A DNA stretch of 64,000 nucleotides from Bradyrhizobium sp. MOS003 (GTDB lineage: Bacteria; Pseudomonadota; Alphaproteobacteria; Rhizobiales; Xanthobacteraceae). Positions 15,222-24,900 of this stretch are shown piece by piece. Both the position numbers and the translations under genes were made by a program. Location: assembly GCF_003020125.1 (NCBI RefSeq), contig NZ_PYFW01000002.1, positions 310,001 to 374,000 of the forward strand, in the 5' to 3' direction. How positions within the stretch are numbered: position 1 is the first letter of the stretch; each line of letters starts with the position of its first letter. The notes under the pieces are model-generated. The model was not told where the DNA came from. It saw only the letters and a list, made by a program, of their open reading frames with translations, and ran no database searches.

Positions 15222-16250
15222 TCACGACACGATCTTCGAGGCCTCATAGGGCTTCGGCTCGATCCCGAACGCGGCAAGCATGGAGCCGAGCGCGACCATC
15301 AGGGGATGCACCGCGACGACGGCTTTCGACGACGGCAACAGGCCTGCAGAGCGGACCAGCGAGAGCGGCAGCCGCCCGAGCATCCGTAAGAACACCCGCG
15401 CACGCGCCGATGCGCTCTGCGCGGCCTTGTACTGCACGCGATAGTTGATCGCGCCGATGCGCAGGCCGCGCTTGGCGATCCAGCCGAGGCTGGTGCGGCT
15501 CTGCGGCACGGTCTCGGTGATGACCGCCTCCGCCGTCCAGTGGAACACCATGCCGGCATCCCGGCACCGCACGAAGAAATCGCAATCGCCACCGCCGAGG
15601 AAATTGAAGCGCAGGTCGAAGGCGGGGCGATCGAACCGCTCGAAGGCGGACCGCGTGATCAGACAATTGCCGCAGCCATAGATCAGCGGCACTGCGCCGG
15701 AATAGTCATAGGCGGGACAGAAGGCGGGGTGACGCGACAGCCAGGGCTTGCTGTCGTCGTCGAAGTCAGGCAGCACCGGACCGCCGACCACGTCGGCGCC
15801 GGTCGCCTCCGCGGTGCGAACCATCAGCTCGAGCCAGTCGGGTGAGGCGATCTCGTCGTCGTCGATCATCAGGAAGCGGGTCGCGGCAGGAAACAGCGCC
15901 TGCGCCGTCTCGAACGCAGCGTTGATCGCCTGGCAATTGCCCTGCCGCTTCTCGACGAGGCAGACGCCCTGCAGCCTGCCGACGGCCAGAAACTCTGCGG
16001 CAACCGGCGCGCTCTCGCGCTGCGCGGCATCGTTCTCGACCATGACGACGGCAAAGGAACGCGGGGTCCGCTGGTTCGCCAGCGATTCCAGCGTCAGCCG
16101 CAGATGCTGCGGACGGCGGAAACAGGGAATGCAGACCACGATACCGACCGACAGGTCGATGACCCCGGAGCTCGCCACGATCTCCCGGTTGGGATCGCGC
16201 ACGGCATCCGAGATGCGCGTGGCGGACAGGTTTGTCGGGATCAATGTCAT
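15222..16250 (-). CDS. Family 2 glycosyltransferase
   Basis: A 342-residue GT-A glycosyltransferase. The catalytic half contains VGIVVCIPCFRRPQHLRLTLESLANQ, VEKRQGNCQAINAAFETA, and FLMIDDDEIASPDWLELMV with the acidic metal site. GADVVGGPVLPDF and FNFLGGGDCDFFVRCRDAGM follow in the acceptor region. The C-terminal 90 residues are basic and hydrophobic and may touch the membrane. The ATG at 16250 is selected because the upstream extension (27 residues) has no family similarity, though its ribosome binding site is weak. It converges on the plus-strand family 2 enzyme and belongs to the same polysaccharide locus. Confidence 0.87.
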   Translation of the reverse strand: MTLIPTNLSATRISDAVRDPNREIVASSGVIDLSVGIVVCIPCFRRPQHLRLTLESLANQRTPRSFAVVMVENDAAQRESAPVAAEFLAVGRLQGVCLVEKRQGNCQAINAAFETAQALFPAATRFLMIDDDEIASPDWLELMVRTAEATGADVVGGPVLPDFDDDSKPWLSRHPAFCPAYDYSGAVPLIYGCGNCLITRSAFERFDRPAFDLRFNFLGGGDCDFFVRCRDAGMVFHWTAEAVITETVPQSRTSLGWIAKRGLRIGAINYRVQYKAAQSASARARVFLRMLGRLPLSLVRSAGLLPSSKAVVAVHPLMVALGSMLAAFGIEPKPYEASKIVS

Positions 16251-16645
16251 GACGTTCTCAATGTCCGAGATGTGTTGAAAAAGCCCTGCTTCAATCACGC
16301 ATTCCCGTGACGGCACACCGCCGCGGGACATATTCGTCCCGGAATGAACAGCCGATCGATGGCGCGTGCCAAGACCTCGCGCCCGTTTCCCGGCCGTCCC
16401 AGGACAACATCATGCGCTTAACCGCTTTCGCCTGTTTCTCCCGCGAAACCATGTGCGCGTGGTACTGCAATTCGCGGTCCATGCGCCGATAAACACCCAA
16501 CATGAACAATGCCGTAGTTAATGGCTATGCGCATTAACCCGACCGAAAGCACTGCGACCGGTGAGAGGGCGCGGCATCAGATTTGCTCTTCGGGCTCGCG
16601 AGTTTTTTCCTGTAAATTTGAATAGAACAAGCGCGGTCAGAAAAT
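16251..16645. other. 395-bp intergenic region of the EPS locus
   Basis: It lies between the start of a minus-strand glycosyltransferase and the methyltransferase start. It holds GCTTAACCGCT at 16416-16426, which recurs near other EPS promoters, and an inverted repeat at 16517-16538. A 72-codon minus-strand frame (16291-16509) has no recognisable family or ribosome binding site, and I do not call it. Confidence 0.5.
16517..16538. promoter_or_regulatory. GTTAATG-N8-CATTAAC inverted repeat upstream of methyltransferase
   Basis: Perfect 7-bp arms (16517-16523 and 16532-16538) lie 107 bp before the methyltransferase ATG in an AT-richer patch. The size and symmetry fit a dimeric regulator site. 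The protein that binds is not identifiable. Confidence 0.45.
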
Positions 16646-17446
16646 ATGAACAAGCCAGCCACGATCGATTTTGCGACAGCCACGGCGATCCGGATCCCCG
16701 CGGCCGCCGCACCCGTCCAGGCGCTGCACGATCTCGTCCCCGGCGAAGCGCGCGACAGCCTGCTCGCCGTTCACGACGTGCTGCGGCGCGAACTGCCGCA
16801 AAGCCGGCTCGCCATCTATGAAGCCGGCGGCGGCTCCTGCAGCGTCCTGCCTCCGGAACTGCCTGGCCGCAGCAAGGTCACCGTCGTCGACATCGACGAG
16901 GACCAGGTCCGCAACAACACCTACGCGGATGAGGCGATCCTCGGCGACGTGCAGACCTATCGTTTCGCCCGCGAGACCTTCGATCTGGTGATCTGCTACA
17001 ACGTGATCGAGCATCTGCCCCATGTCGACGCCGCGCTGCTGAACTTTCGCGATGCGCTCAAGCGCGGCGGGCTGATCCTGATCGGCGCGCCCAATCCCCG
17101 CTCGCTGTCCGGCATCGTCACCAAATATTCGCCGCACTGGTTTCACGTCTGGTTCTACCGGCACATCCGCGGCATCAAGGATGCCGGCCTGCCCGGCGAG
17201 CCGCCGTTTCCGACCTTCTTCCATCCGCTGGTGACGCTGCCCCGGCTCGAAGCCTTCGCGACCGCCAACGGGCTGGAGATGATCTACCGCCGTGAGGTCG
17301 AGAGCCCGCGCTATCCCGAGATGCGCCGGCGCAAGCCGCTGTTCGCGGCGCTCGTGGACGCCGGCGCGGCCGTGCTGAACACCATGTTGTCGCGTGGGAC
17401 CGACGTCCGGCGCGGCGACTATCACGTCATCCTGCGGAAAAGCTGA
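16646..17446 (+). CDS. Class I SAM-dependent methyltransferase
   Basis: A 266-residue methyltransferase of the Methyltransf_11/23 type. Motif I is YEAGGGSCSVLPPEL, the SAM-binding acid sits in VTVVDIDEDQVRNNTY, and VICYNVIEHLPHVDAALLNFRDALKRGGLILIGAPNP is the conserved motif II/III block. The C-terminal part (HWFHVWFYRHIRG, FPTFFHPLVTLPRLEAF) matches methyltransferases found in polysaccharide clusters. It probably methylates a sugar residue or a chain end, and in some systems such capping controls chain length. It lies between glycosyltransferase genes and the chain-length protein, and has its own 395-bp upstream region. Confidence 0.85.
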   Translation: MNKPATIDFATATAIRIPAAAAPVQALHDLVPGEARDSLLAVHDVLRRELPQSRLAIYEAGGGSCSVLPPELPGRSKVTVVDIDEDQVRNNTYADEAILGDVQTYRFARETFDLVICYNVIEHLPHVDAALLNFRDALKRGGLILIGAPNPRSLSGIVTKYSPHWFHVWFYRHIRGIKDAGLPGEPPFPTFFHPLVTLPRLEAFATANGLEMIYRREVESPRYPEMRRRKPLFAALVDAGAAVLNTMLSRGTDVRRGDYHVILRKS

Positions 17447-17510
17447 GCACCATGACGCGCGCGCGGCCCATTGCAGAACAGGCGGAGCCTCGCGGCCATG
17501 CCGTGCGCGG

Positions 17511-17523
17511 TAACGAACCGTTA
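17511..17523. promoter_or_regulatory. Palindrome TAACGAACCGTTA upstream of the chain-length gene
   Basis: Perfect 5-bp arms around AAC. With its flanks it reads GTAA-N7-TTAA (17510-17524), one mismatch from the CtrA consensus. It differs by one central base from the palindrome at 6473-6485. Confidence 0.4.
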
Positions 17524-17573
17524 ATCTCCCGGGAGCCCCGGCATCCCGGGCGTCACGAGGACGCGCGGCGAAG

Positions 17574-17602
17574 TGGCAAACGCTTAAACGCTTTGTTTGC
17601 CA
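17574..17602. promoter_or_regulatory. TGGCAAAC-N13-GTTTGCCA inverted repeat upstream of the Wzz/BY-kinase-like gene
   Basis: Perfect 8-bp arms at 17574-17581 and 17595-17602 enclose a tandem duplication of AAACGCTT (17578-17593). The element ends 135 bp before the ATG at 17738. It could be an operator or, in RNA, a stem in the leader of a long operon. Confidence 0.55.
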
Positions 17603-17737
17603 TTTCGTTGAATAGTCCCTCAATGAGTATGGTTAATTTTCCCTGTTGCGTTGATTGGGCACCTATATCCCGGGTGCATGGCGTAGAGCGAAGAGAAGCC
17701 CCTCAGCCTGCGGCACTTGGAATGAAAGCTGGGGATC

Positions 17738-20107
17738 ATGCTTGACTATAGTCAGCCGATAGATCGGGCGAGACCCGAGCCCTCGCAACAGAAGTCTCAG
17801 GCCGGCTTCAACGTGCTGGAGCTCGCCAATTTGCTCTGGCGGCGCAAGATCGCGATTGCCGCGACTGCCCTGCTCGGCGCAACACTTGCCGTCACCATCG
17901 GCAAGAGCCTGACGCCGCGCTACACCGCCACCGCCCAGCTCTATGTCGATCCGCGCGAGCTTCAGCTCGTCGATCGTGAGCTCACACCGCGCGCGCAGGA
18001 CGTCTCCGGCATGTCCATGGTGGTAGAGAGCCAGGCGCGGCTGATCACCTCCAACAGCGTGCTGCTCAAGGTGATCCAGCAGGCGGGTCTCGACAAGGAC
18101 CCGGAATTCGGCGGCGGCGGTGACGGCCAGAGCCTGATGTCGTCGCTGTTCGGCCTGATCGGCCTGCAGCCGCGCGCGCCCTCCGCGGCGGACAACAAGG
18201 AAGTGCAGCTTGCAGCGCTCGAGGCGCTGAACCGGCACATCACGATCCGCAAGACCGAGAAGAGCTTCATCGTCGACATCGAGGTCTGGTCCACGGATCC
18301 GGCGAAGGCGGCGATGCTCGCCAACACGCTGACCAATGCCTACCTCGCCGAATCCCGCAACTCGCAGGCTTCGGCCGCACGGCGCGCCACCAACGATCTC
18401 TCCGGCCGCCTCAAGGAGCTGCGCGAGCGGCTGCGCAATGCCGAGACCACGCTCGCCACCTACAAGGCCCAGAACAATTTCGTCGGCACCCAGGACGCGC
18501 TGATCAGCGATCAGCAGCTCTCCGCCAGCAACCAGCGGCTTTCCGCGGCCCGCGCGGCGACGATGGATGCGCAGGCGCGGCTCGACCAGATCGAGGCGAG
18601 CCGCCGTACCGCTGCCGATGCCGGCGCGATCCCGGAAGCGCTGCAATCGCCGACGATCGCGAACCTGCGCGCGCAATATGCCGATGCGCGCAAGAAATAC
18701 GCCGAGCAGGCCGGCGAACTCGGGCCGCGCCATCCGGCGCTGCGCCAGACCGAGAAGCAGGTCGAGGATCTCAAGCGCACCATCAGCGAGGAGATCGACC
18801 GCTTCGCCCAGTCCGCCAAGAACGATCTGACGCGCTCCCGCGACTACGAGGCCTCGCTCAACCGGGCCATGGAAGCGCAGAAGCGGCAGAGCGTGCAGCT
18901 CAGCCAGGCCGCCGTCCGCCTGCGCGAGCTCGAGCGCGAAGCCGATGCCAGCCGCGACGTCTACCAATCCTTCCTCAAGCGCTCGCGCGAGACCGAGGAG
19001 CAGGAGACGCTGAACACGTCGGCCGCCCGAATCATCGGCGAGGCGACGGTGCCGCAGCGGCGTTCGTTCCCGCCCGCCATGAGCATGTTCGCCATGATCG
19101 GCTTCATCTTCGGCGCGCTCGCAGCGTCGAGCTGGTTCGCCGCGGCCGAACTGCTGCTCGTCGGCGCGCCGGCGCCCGCACCGGCCAACCGTGAGCGCAA
19201 GCCGGCGCCGGAGAGGACGCACGCTCCCGAGGTTTTGCCGGCCCCGGAAGCGCCGCAGCCTCCCCGGGTTTCGCGACATGCGGAAGTGGCGCAGGACCTG
19301 CCCGAACTTGCCGCGCCGTCGCTGCAGCCTGCGATGGTCGAAAAGCCCCTGATCGAAAAGCCGCTGATCGCGCGCCTCCAGGAGGCCGACGTCATCCACA
19401 CGCTTGGAGCCATTCTTGCCACCGGCGGCGGCGTCGACCTCACCCGGCTGGGCTGGCCGACGTTGCGGCCCGGCTTTCCCCTGACGAAACTGCTCAACAC
19501 CTGGCGCGACATGCGCACTGCCGTGGCCCGGCGCGCCGGCGACAAGGCAATGCCGGTCATCGCGATCGTCGGTGCCGGCGAAATCAGCGGGCGCAGCGTG
19601 AGCGCGCTGAATTTCGCGCTCGCGGCGGCGCGCGACGGCGCCCGCGTGCTGATGATCGATGCCGACCATCAGGCGCACGCGCTCTCGAACAAGGTCAGCC
19701 GCCCCGGCAAGAGCGAGCCGAGCAGGCTCGGCTGGCTCTCGATCGGCAGCAAGGCCGCCCGCGAGATCAAGACCGTCAACGGCATTTCGGTGCTGCCGGT
19801 CGGCGAAAGTGACGCCGGCAAGGCCGCCGACGCGATCCGCAAGGCGATTGCGCAGGCGCGCGCCGCAGGCGGCTATGACCTCGTGATCCTCGACGGCCCC
19901 CCGATGCCGCTCTCGGCCGGCGGCCGCAAGCTACTCGACGACACCGACGCGCTGGTGGCAGTGCTGCCGACCAGCCTCGACATCAACGACAGCCTGGAAG
20001 AAATCCTGACCGCGCTGGGCCGCGCCGAGCGCAAGCTCGTCGGCGTCGTGCTGGACGAACTCACCCCGGCACTCCAGACGCGCCAGCGAGGCAGACAATA
20101 TGCTTGA
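17738..20107 (+). CDS. Wzz/GumC-type polysaccharide co-polymerase with degenerate BY-kinase domain (ExoP-like)
   Basis: A 789-residue inner-membrane protein setting polysaccharide chain length or export. Residues 24-60 hold the first membrane segment, then a Wzz domain (TATAQLYVDP) and a coiled-coil periplasmic region up to about 430 (GELGPRHPALRQTEKQVEDL). PQRRSFPPAMSMFAMIGFIFGALAA is the second membrane segment. A Pro-rich linker leads to a cytoplasmic P-loop domain. Walker A' (RVLMIDADHQ) and Walker B (YDLVILDGPP) are intact. Walker A is GAGEISGRSVSALN, with R619 where the ATP-binding lysine should be. The C terminus has a single tyrosine (GRQYA) instead of a cluster. A GGGGA site precedes the ATG, and the gene overlaps the next by 8 bp. 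Confidence 0.9.
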   Translation: MLDYSQPIDRARPEPSQQKSQAGFNVLELANLLWRRKIAIAATALLGATLAVTIGKSLTPRYTATAQLYVDPRELQLVDRELTPRAQDVSGMSMVVESQARLITSNSVLLKVIQQAGLDKDPEFGGGGDGQSLMSSLFGLIGLQPRAPSAADNKEVQLAALEALNRHITIRKTEKSFIVDIEVWSTDPAKAAMLANTLTNAYLAESRNSQASAARRATNDLSGRLKELRERLRNAETTLATYKAQNNFVGTQDALISDQQLSASNQRLSAARAATMDAQARLDQIEASRRTAADAGAIPEALQSPTIANLRAQYADARKKYAEQAGELGPRHPALRQTEKQVEDLKRTISEEIDRFAQSAKNDLTRSRDYEASLNRAMEAQKRQSVQLSQAAVRLRELEREADASRDVYQSFLKRSRETEEQETLNTSAARIIGEATVPQRRSFPPAMSMFAMIGFIFGALAASSWFAAAELLLVGAPAPAPANRERKPAPERTHAPEVLPAPEAPQPPRVSRHAEVAQDLPELAAPSLQPAMVEKPLIEKPLIARLQEADVIHTLGAILATGGGVDLTRLGWPTLRPGFPLTKLLNTWRDMRTAVARRAGDKAMPVIAIVGAGEISGRSVSALNFALAAARDGARVLMIDADHQAHALSNKVSRPGKSEPSRLGWLSIGSKAAREIKTVNGISVLPVGESDAGKAADAIRKAIAQARAAGGYDLVILDGPPMPLSAGGRKLLDDTDALVAVLPTSLDINDSLEEILTALGRAERKLVGVVLDELTPALQTRQRGRQYA

Positions 20108-20903
20108 ACGTCGCGTCAACATCGATGGACGGGCGGCAACGGTCGACGTGCCCCGCATCACCGTCGGCGGGCTTCGCATGGCCGCGATCGATCTGGAAGC
20201 GACCGCCGATTTCATGATCGAAGCGACTGATCCCGACAATCGCATCGGCCGCCCCTTGTTCCTGACCTCGGCCAATGGCGAGGTGCTGGCGCGCTGCTCG
20301 ACCGAGCCGCAGACCGAGCGCCTGTTCCGCGCCGCTGACCTGATCAACGCCGACGGCCAGCCGCTGGTGGCGGCCTCCAGGCTGCAATCATGGTTTCCCC
20401 TGCCCGAGCGCGTCGCGACCACGGACCTGTTCCACGTCGTCGCGCGCAAGGCGGAAGCGGTCGGCCGTACCTTCTATCTGTTCGGCGCCAGCGAGGCCGA
20501 GAACATCGTGGCCGTCGAGAACGTCCAGAAGATGTATCCGGACCTCAAGATCGTCGGACACAGCCACGGCTATCTGCGCGGCGAGGCGCTGCGCGCCAAG
20601 GTCGAGGAGATCAACGCGCTGGCGCCGGACTATCTGTGGGTCGCGCTCGGCGTGCCCAACGAGCAGGCATTCGTGGAGGAATTCACGCCTTACCTGACCA
20701 ATGTTGGCGTTATCAAGACATCGGGCGGCCTGTTCAACTTCCTGTCGGGCAGCCGTTCCCGCGCGCCGCGATGGATGCAGAAGATCGGACTCGAATGGGC
20801 CTGGCGTACCTTGCTCGAGCCGCGCCGCCTGTTCTGGCGCTATTTGACCACCAACCCCCGCGCGCTCTATCTTCTCTTCAGCCGTAATAAACCCCTCCGC
20901 TAA
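20100..20903 (+). CDS. WecG/TagA/CpsF family glycosyltransferase (GT26)
   Basis: A 267-residue GT26 enzyme, of the kind that adds ManNAcA, glucose or related sugars to an undecaprenyl-linked acceptor. Landmarks are FLTSANGEVLARCS, INADGQPLVAASRL, VGRTFYLFGASEAENIVAVENVQKMYP, IVGHSHGYL, LWVALGVPNEQAF and GVIKTSGGLFNFLSGSRSRAPRWMQKIGLEWAWRTLLEPRRLFWRYL cut into family blocks. The basic, tryptophan-rich C-terminal tail probably contacts the membrane. It overlaps the upstream chain-length gene by 8 bp and precedes galE by 14 bp, so the three form one operon. Confidence 0.9.
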   Translation: MLERRVNIDGRAATVDVPRITVGGLRMAAIDLEATADFMIEATDPDNRIGRPLFLTSANGEVLARCSTEPQTERLFRAADLINADGQPLVAASRLQSWFPLPERVATTDLFHVVARKAEAVGRTFYLFGASEAENIVAVENVQKMYPDLKIVGHSHGYLRGEALRAKVEEINALAPDYLWVALGVPNEQAFVEEFTPYLTNVGVIKTSGGLFNFLSGSRSRAPRWMQKIGLEWAWRTLLEPRRLFWRYLTTNPRALYLLFSRNKPLR

Positions 20904-20917
20904 GAGAAGAAGACGAC

Positions 20918-21910
20918 ATGACCGACCGACCGACCGTCCTCGTCACCGGGGGCGCGGGCTATATTGGCTCGCATGCCTGCCGCGCATTGACCGCCGCCGG
21001 CTACCAGCCCGTCGTTTATGACAATCTCTCGACGGGTCATCGCAGCTTCGTTGCCGGCCCGCTGGTGACCGGCGATCTGCTCGACGGCCCGGCGCTGGCA
21101 CGCGCCTTCGCCGACCATGAGATCACGGCGGTGATGCATTTCGCCGCGGCGAGCCTGGTCGGCGAGTCCATGACCGATCCGCAGAAATACTACATCAACA
21201 ACGTGCAAGGCACCTTGTCGTTGTTGCAGGCGATGCGCAACGCAAACTGTCAGCGCATCGTGTTCTCCTCGACCGGCGCCGTCTACGGCAATGCCGATTC
21301 CAAGGAGCTGCCGGAAGACTTTCCCTGCATGCCCATCAATCCCTACGGCGCGTCGAAATTGATGATCGAGCGGATGCTCGCCGATTACCGCTCGGCCTAC
21401 GGCTTCGGCGCGTTCTGCCTGCGCTATTTCAACGCCAGTGGCGCCGATCCGGCCGGCGGCATCGGCGAGCTGCGCGACAATGAAACCCACCTCATTCCCC
21501 GCGCCATGATGGCGCTGCAGGGCCATGTCGACTTCGCAGTGTTCGGCGACGACTACGACACGCCCGACGGAACCGCGATCCGCGACTATATCCACGTCAC
21601 CGACCTCGCCGCGGCGCATGTCGCGGCCCTGAAGCTCCTGGAAGGCGGGCATGCCGGCGGCAGCTTCAATCTCGGTACCGGCTCCGGCTTTTCCGTGCGC
21701 CAGATCCTCGACGCCATCAGGCAGGAGACCGGCCGCGAGGTGCCGCACACCGTCAAGCCGCGCCGCGCCGGCGATCCGACCTATCTGGTCGCCGATCCCT
21801 CCGCGGCGCGAAAGGTGCTGAACTTCGTACCTGGCCATTCCGACCTGGCGACGATCATCCGCACCGCCTGGGCCTGGCACCAGAAGGCGCATCCGTTCAG
21901 GCAGCGCTAG
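20918..21910 (+). CDS. galE: UDP-glucose 4-epimerase
   Basis: A 330-residue extended SDR that interconverts UDP-glucose and UDP-galactose. The NAD motif is VTGGAGYIGSH at residues 9-19, and VVYDNLSTGH follows. Catalysis uses the serine/threonine of FSSTGAVYG and the YGASK tetrad (NPYGASKLMIERML). RYFNASGAD, HVTDLAAAHV and FNLGTGSGFSVRQI are further GalE landmarks. It is last in an operon behind the chain-length and GT26 genes, supplying a galactose donor for the polymer. Specificity for the GlcNAc form cannot be excluded from the sequence. Confidence 0.93.
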   Translation: MTDRPTVLVTGGAGYIGSHACRALTAAGYQPVVYDNLSTGHRSFVAGPLVTGDLLDGPALARAFADHEITAVMHFAAASLVGESMTDPQKYYINNVQGTLSLLQAMRNANCQRIVFSSTGAVYGNADSKELPEDFPCMPINPYGASKLMIERMLADYRSAYGFGAFCLRYFNASGADPAGGIGELRDNETHLIPRAMMALQGHVDFAVFGDDYDTPDGTAIRDYIHVTDLAAAHVAALKLLEGGHAGGSFNLGTGSGFSVRQILDAIRQETGREVPHTVKPRRAGDPTYLVADPSAARKVLNFVPGHSDLATIIRTAWAWHQKAHPFRQR

Positions 21911-21964
21911 CCGATCAAGGCGACCGTGTCTTGCTCCAGCGGCGGCGGACCGCACCCGCGGCCG

Positions 21965-24900
21965 TCAGACGACAGCGCGTTTCAACCGTGACGCCGCGGC
22001 TTCCGTGGCGGCAACGTCCAGCTCCGGCTGCAGCGGCGGGGCGACAGGCAGGACCATCGGCCGCAGCAGCTCGGCCATCTGCCTGGCCGGCAGCGGCTTC
22101 GAGATCAGGAAGCCCTGCATCTCGTCGCAGCCATGGGTTCGCAGGAACGCCTCCTGCTCGGCGTTCTCGACGCCTTCGGCGACGACGGTCATGCCGAGCG
22201 CCTTGCCCATGCTGATGATGGCCTGTGCGATCGCCTGGTCCTCGGAATCCTGCGGCAGGTCGCGCACGAAGGAGCGGTCGATCTTGATGGTGTCGATCGG
22301 GAAGTGCTTCATCAGCGACATCGACGAGTAGCCGGTGCCGAAATCGTCGATGGCGAGGCGGATGCCGCGACTCTGGATGGCATCGAGCACCTTGAGCGCG
22401 CGGCCGACATTGCGCATCATCATGCTCTCGGTGACTTCGAGCTGGAGCAGCACCGGGGACATGCCGCTGGCCGCCAGTGCCTCGTCGACGTCGTGCAACA
22501 GATGCTCGTCGGCGAACTGCCGCGGCGACAAATTGACCGCCATCGACAACGGCAACAAGCCGCGGCGCTGCCAGGCCATGGCCTGCGCGCAGGCTTCCCT
22601 CAGCACCCAGCGGCCGATCGGCACGATCAGGCCGGTCTCCTCCGCGAGCGGGATGAACTGAGCCGGCGAGATGTTGCCGAGATCGGGATGCGCCCAGCGC
22701 AGCAGGGCTTCCACGCCGGTGATCTGGCCGGTCGCCATGTCGACCTTGGGCTGGTAGTTCAGCGAGAACTGCTCGCGCTCCAGCGCGCGACGCAGCGCGC
22801 TCTCCAGCGACAGCCGCTCGATCGACTGCGTCGTCACTTCCTTGGAGAAGAAGCGGTAGCCGTTCTTGCCGTCCTCCTTGGCCAGGTACATCGCCATGTC
22901 GGCGTTCTTGGTCAAGGTCTGCGCATCGGAGCCGTTGGCCGGATACATCGCTATACCGATCGAGGCCGTGGTGTGGCACTCGTGTCCGGCCAGCTCCATG
23001 GGCTCGGCGAGTGCCGCGAGCAGCCCCGTCGCAATGCGCTGAACGTCGTCGATCTCGCCGCATCGGTCGAGGATGACCACGAACTCGTCACCGCCGAGCC
23101 GCGCCACCACGTCGCTTTCCCGCAACGCGCCGCGCAGGCGGTTGGCGACTTCGAGCAGGAGCAGGTCGCCGGCCTCATGGCCGAGCGAATCGTTGATGAC
23201 CTTGAAGCGGTCGAGGTCGATGAACAGCACCGCAAAACGATGATCGTGACGCTCCGCCGTATCGATCGCCTCGCGCAAGAGCCCGTTGAAAGTCTCGCGG
23301 TTCGGAAGGTCGGTCAGGCTGTCGTGCGAGGCGAGATACTCGATCCGCTCGTCCGCCTCGTCCTTGGCGTCGGCGCGATCGAAATTCTCCATCGCAAAGG
23401 ACACGTTGTCGGCAAGACGCTGCAGCAGCTCGACGAACTCGGTCGTGAAGGTGCCGGGCTCCGTCGACATGTAGATCATGACGCCGACGGGCTGATCGTG
23501 CGCGATGAGCGGAAATGCCGCGCCCGAGCGCGCCCCGTCGTCGCGGACGACCGCATGGAAGGCGCGGACGCGATCGTCGTTGAGATAGTCGTTGCTGATG
23601 CAGGGTTGTCGCGTGCGGAACGCCGTACCGCTCATCCCACGCCCTTCGGGCCGTTCGGGATCGACGGAGAGGCGAACGCTCCGCGTTGTATCGGCGGACG
23701 GGCCGGCGGCAGCGACGATTTCGAGCTGGTCCGTGCCGGCCCTGGCCAGCGCGATCGTGGTCGAGGTGAACTTGGCGCCGTTCGATGCCGCATGGCACAC
23801 GAGATCGAACATCTCGGCGCGCGACTTCGCCCGCATGATCGCCTCGTTGGTTGCGCTCAGAGCCGCGAACATGCGCGTCAGGCGCTCCTTCTGCGCCTCG
23901 GTGCGGGCCTTTTCCTCGGCACGATCGAAATTGTCGAGGGCGAAGGAGACGTTTTCGGCAAGGCGCCCGAGCAGCTCGACCAGATCGGGCGTGAATGTGT
24001 TCGCTTCGGGTGCGAGGAAAAGCAGAATGCCGATCGGTTCCTGGCCCGCTTTCAGAAGCGGGAAGCATGCGGCGGCCCGCGTTCCATCCTCGATCGCCTT
24101 CGTCCGCCAGTGGGCCGATCGCGGCTCGTTCAGATAGTCGTTCATGACGCTGGGCCGGCGGGCACGGAGCGAAGTGCCGATGATCCCCTGGCCTTCGGGA
24201 TGGTCGGCGGAAATGATGCAGGTCCGTCCGACCATTTGCTGCTGCAGCCGCCCCTTTACCGCGACGACGCGAACCAGCTCTTGTTCCTTGTCGATGATAC
24301 CGATCGTGACCGACGCGAACACGTCACCGAGGACGGCCGCCCGGCACGCCGCCTCGAACAGGTCTTCGCGCGTCTTGGCGCGCATGATCGCTTCGTTGGT
24401 TGCGCTCAGCGCTTCGAACATTCCGCTCAGGCGGCTGCGCAGCTTGTTTGCGCGTGCCCTTTCCTCGGCGCGGTCGAAGCCCTCCAGCGCGAAGGCGACA
24501 TTGGCCTGCAGCTTGCGCAGCAACTCGACGAATTCGGGTGTGAACGTGCCGCACTCCGGAGAGTTGAACAGGAACACGCCCTCGACCTGATCGCCGTTGA
24601 AGAGCGGCAAGGCCGCGGAGGACGCGATCCCGTTGCGGCGCGCGCTGGCGTGCCACGGCGCGATACGTTCATCGGCGAGCACGTCGTTGCTGACGGCCGG
24701 CCGGCGCGTACGGAACGCAGTGCCGGTCAACCCCCGCCCTTCCGGAACATCCTCGGAAATGGAGAACTTGAAGTTGCGAACCTGGTCGGCGTTCGGCCCG
24801 TAACAGGCGACGACGCGCAGCAGCTCGGCGTCGCGGTCGACCATGGCGATGTTGGCCGACGTGAACTTGGCGCCCTTTGCCGTCGCCTCGCAGACGAGAT

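Noticed and set aside
16291..16509. A 72-codon minus-strand frame in the EPS intergenic region
   Set aside because: No ribosome binding site or familiar sequence, and it overlaps a region that looks regulatory.
17663..19678. A 671-codon minus-strand frame opposite the chain-length gene
   Set aside because: Arginine/glycine-rich shadow of the Wzz/BY-kinase-like gene, which has membrane segments and Walker motifs.
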